Assembly: GCA_030435675.1 (NCBI GenBank)
Contig: CM059625.1
Coordinates: 1,984,001 to 2,048,000 of the forward strand
Length of the DNA: 64,000 nt
Direction: 5' to 3'
From: Steinernema hermaphroditum
Taxonomy: Eukaryota > Nematoda > Chromadorea > Rhabditida > Steinernematidae
Both the position numbers and the translations under genes were made by a program. Below the pieces are notes generated by a model that searched no databases, was not told where the DNA came from, and was given only the letters and a program-made list of their open reading frames with translations. Position 1 is the stretch's first letter; each line of letters opens with the position of its first letter. Of this stretch, positions 60,638 through 64,000 are shown one piece after another.

Positions 60638-62130
60638 AGCTGCAACAGCGAAAGCGGTTTGAATGATGTGTATGCGCTCTACCGGTCTCCTTTAAACCGC
60701 TCTAGAAGGGGTATCGGGGCGACTCCACCCACCGCATCCATTTCTCATTTGCGCGCCAAAACCGCATATGTTGACCGAGAGCGCGTGGTATGCAGTACAC
60801 TTGGTCAACGAACAGACACTTAAGCTTGCCAAGGATTACTGCACATTGTTTAGCTGGTCAAGGTCAACTTGTGGGTTACATACCCCATTTGGGACGCTTC
60901 ACCAAAGCAGATCTTATTCGAAAGCGCACATATAAAACATAATAATTTAAGTAGTCAGATTCTTGCATTCGCAAAAAACCTTCGTTAAAACGTAAAAGTA
61001 CCCAGGTTCCAAACGAGACACATTCACTGTGACATAGGCATGTCACCAACGGATTCATCGGCAAAAAAAATGAATTTAGCAGCATGGTTCCATTAGTGGC
61101 AGCGATTGCTTGCGATTCGGACCATGGGTTCCAGTGTCAGTGATGCTGATACTGATATGAGTCATGACTTAGCCAACAGGCTGCGCTGACTGTGAAGTAC
61201 TGAACTGAACGCCACCATGCAGGAATTCAAATTATAAGTCGCTTCTGGCTGCGTCGTCATTTCTCTGCTTCCAATTTAGCTTTTTCCTTCCAATCATTGA
61301 CTACTCTTCACAAAACATTTGACGTATTTATTGCTGACGTCACTATTTTAGCATAATTTGTACACAATACCATACTGTCATCCTCAAAAGCACTTTATTA
61401 CGACCTATTTGTCACCCTTGACGCATTAGTTCAGTCATGAATAGATGATTTCAGTCATGAATGGATCAATTCAGTCATGAATAGATAGGGCCACTGATTA
61501 CTACGTATAACTGTACTGATATTATTTATGGTCGTGCTGATAAGGAAGTCGTCGTTTGCCGAGCGCATTGAAACTGCCTCCAAAGAATTAGACTGTTTAG
61601 CTTGTAGATAGATGCTGGTGGATAAGCAGTGAAGGATGCTCTTTGTTAGTTTTTTGGTGACCTGTTCAGGACCAGTAAAAAGCGCGCCAAATGGAGTCCC
61701 ACAGAGTGCCCCAACACCTGTCGGTTGTGTGCTATACGCGGCAAACAAAGATGCACTCTTATTACGCTCGGCAAATTGCGCAATTCTGTCCCCGCCACAA
61801 TAACGACCGGATACCTAATTTATCAGGAAAAAAAGAAACATCGTTGCATTGTCCAGTACCCAATGGTTGTATTTCTTGAAGAACTAGGACATCATGACTT
61901 CTGATTCCACAACGAGAGGTTCCATGCTACATGCTGCGACCAACAAACACAGGCTACGTTTCCCCTCCACAGTATTCCTCCCAGACAAATGCACGTCGCT
62001 GTTAGCCATTCCCGTCACTATGTGCATTATACGAAAACCAAATGACATTATAACACAATCTTCTTTAAGTAAATCCATGGATTTATTACGACAAGTTAAC
62101 GGGAAAGCAATTGTTTTATATGAGAGATGT
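60638..62130. other. Spacer between H1 and second H4
   Basis: No gene supported. It contains the short tandem repeat at 61430-61489. The left end is the H1 promoter. Confidence 0.4.
61430..61489. repeat. 20-bp tandem repeat, 3 copies
   Basis: TTCAGTCATGAAT(A/G)GAT followed by four variable bases, starting at 61430, 61450 and 61470. Confidence 0.9.
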
Positions 62131-62146
62131 GGCCCTAAGGAGGGCC
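62131..62146 (-). terminator. Histone 3' stem-loop (second H4)
   Basis: GGCCCTCCTTAGGGCC on the minus strand, flanked by CCCAAC and ACA. Confidence 0.95.
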
Positions 62147-62187
62147 GTTGGGTTAGAAGAAGATGAGCCGAAGACGAGGCAAACGCC

Positions 62188-63113
<926 letters not shown>

Positions 63114-63147
63114 GCGTCTTTCCCGTGATCTCATCACCCATCCCAAC

Positions 63148-63163
63148 GGCCCTCTTTAGGGCC
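63148..63163 (+). terminator. Histone 3' stem-loop (second H3)
   Basis: GGCCCTCTTTAGGGCC, 34 bases after the stop, followed by ACATACTGTAAATGAAACTG. Confidence 0.95.
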
Positions 63164-63604
63164 ACATACTGTAAATGAAACTGTGTAAATTAAAAGAAGA
63201 TGTTGTTGTCGTCGAAGTAAAAAATGGCTTTGGGGACAACTGCTTATTTGCATGTCGTTCAGAAACTGGGGTTGATATTGAGCGAAATCATAGTACGTTC
63301 TTTCAGATTCGAAAGGGGGTTGGATTGTGAATACTACTCAAATTGTGAATACCATCATACGTATATACTTTGCACATCCTCTGATTTTTAATTGTGGAAC
63401 ACTAATGTTCTTTACCTGGCCATATGCAGATCTTGATTCGCATAATGGTTTGTAACCGTCAAATCATAGCAAACACCGCTTACACTTGTATTTTTATTGT
63501 GCTACGCATTATTTGTTTTCCCGGTAGAGCACTCGTCATGCTTTGCAGAAGACATCATGACACAAACAATCTGTTTTACATAAGCAGTCTCATTTAAAGT
63601 GTGT
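63164..63604. other. Spacer, no gene seen
   Basis: AT-rich spacer between the second H3 and the histone remnant. Its right end (GTCTCATTTAAAGT) is the downstream element of the H2A remnant on the minus strand. Confidence 0.4.
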
Positions 63605-63620
63605 GGTCCTAAAGAGGGCC
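63605..63620 (-). terminator. Degenerate histone stem-loop (H2A remnant)
   Basis: GGCCCTCTTTAGGACC on the minus strand: one base change breaks a Watson-Crick stem pair (now a C opposite A). Confidence 0.85.
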
Positions 63621-63664
63621 GTTGGGATGGAAAGAAGGTCACCTCTTCACAGAGCAGAGATGAC

Positions 63665-63730
63665 TTATTCAACGTGCTCTCCAGTCTTCTTGGGCAGAAG
63701 TGACGCCTGGATGTTGGGGAGGACACCACC
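63665..63730 (-). pseudogene. Histone H2A 3' fragment
   Basis: Minus-strand remnant of the last 20 codons of H2A ([20 protein letters not shown] then TAA). It is joined at its 5' side directly to an H3 fragment in the opposite orientation. The rest of H2A, its promoter and most of H3 are missing. The last residues differ from the intact H2A (EHVE versus EQSD). Confidence 0.88.
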
Positions 63731-63802
63731 CACGCGAAGCGAGTCACCATCATGCCGAAGGACATCCAGCTCGCCCGCCGCATCGATGACGAACGCGCTT
63801 AA
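63721..63802 (+). pseudogene. Histone H3 3' fragment
   Basis: Plus-strand remnant of the H3 C-terminus ([17 protein letters not shown], then IDDERA and TAA), fused to the H2A remnant at GAGGACACC, a string both genes share. Gly-Arg near the end is changed to Asp-Asp. It cannot encode a histone. Confidence 0.88.
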
Positions 63803-63836
63803 GCGTCTTTCCCGTGATCTGATCACCCATTCCAAC

Positions 63837-63852
63837 GGCCTTCTTTAGGGCC
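63837..63852 (+). terminator. Degenerate histone stem-loop (H3 remnant)
   Basis: GGCCTTCTTTAGGGCC: one stem pair is weakened to T-G. Followed by ACATACTGTACATG. Confidence 0.85.
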
Positions 63853-63974
63853 ACATACTGTACATGTAACTGCCATTTACTCACATGAATTATTTGTATG
63901 AATTATTCATGTACATGTAACACTATCTATTTTTTGAATTGTTCAATTATTATTCGGTAATACGCCACGACTAG

Positions 63975-64000
63975 GGAAAGTTTCATTTAAAGTTTGTGGC
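63975..64000 (-). other. Downstream element of a histone gene beyond the window
   Basis: Read on the minus strand the window begins GCCACAAACTTTAAATGAAA, the same sequence that follows the H2A stem-loop at 54641. The window ends inside the stem-loop of another minus-strand histone gene, most likely H2A. Confidence 0.7.

Overview
The window looks like nuclear DNA of a nematode, most likely a rhabditine (clade V) species. Genes are split by many short introns (about 40-400 bases) with TTTTCAG/TTTTAG-type acceptors. Many genes have a bare acceptor-like site a few bases upstream of the ATG, as expected for spliced-leader trans-splicing. Recognisable products include a chitin synthase, an FGT-1-type glucose transporter, a NOAH-type PAN/ZP protein and replication-dependent histones whose 3' stem-loops have the consensus GGCCCTCTTTAGGGCC. 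No prokaryotic genes, IS elements or CRISPR arrays were seen.

Layout. 0.8-5.2 kb (-): a multi-exon F-box protein with a long intron. 9.1-13.2 kb (+): an AGO-clade Argonaute, modelled as 13 exons that sum to an intact 950-codon frame. Its guide-binding pocket is conserved, but two of the catalytic positions are substituted. 13.8-14.2 kb: an 80-bp tandem repeat. 14.6-16.2 kb (+): an unidentified gene followed by a 116-nt hairpin. 17.2-24.9 kb (+): chitin synthase, about 20 exons. 25.1-25.4 kb (-): tRNA-Trp and tRNA-Ala. 25.7-34.8 kb (+): Beclin/ATG6, an amidinotransferase/DDAH-fold protein, a PAN+ZP cuticle/apical matrix protein and the GPN1 GTPase. 35.2 kb (+): an intron-containing tRNA-Tyr. 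35.5-37.7 kb (-): an unrecognised spliced protein. 38.6-38.9 kb (-): SMIM20/MITRAC7, followed by a foldback element carrying a copy of part of it. 43.1-47.7 kb (+): glucose transporter. 48.6-49.5 kb (-): a second member of the unrecognised family. 50.2-51.4 kb (-): mitochondrial enoyl-CoA reductase.

51.7-64 kb is a histone locus: divergent H3/H4, divergent H2B/H2A, H1, a second inverted H4/H3 pair, and a collapsed H2A-H3 remnant. A further histone 3' end is cut by the window edge. Inside this locus (55.3-59.4 kb) lies a same-strand run of taf-8, a 59-aa signal-peptide-bearing mini-protein, a DPH4-type J-protein and RABL3. The last two are separated by one base.

How the genes relate: the histone genes form a coordinately expressed S-phase set, with shared divergent promoters, TATA boxes, 3' stem-loops and a conserved downstream element. 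The remaining genes are mostly unrelated housekeeping or developmental genes. Exon coordinates were worked out by hand from splice consensus and reading-frame continuity, so outer boundaries are firmer for genes where the exon sum is divisible by three (Argonaute, DDAH-like, GPN1, fgt, MECR, TAF8, DPH4, RABL3, mini-protein).
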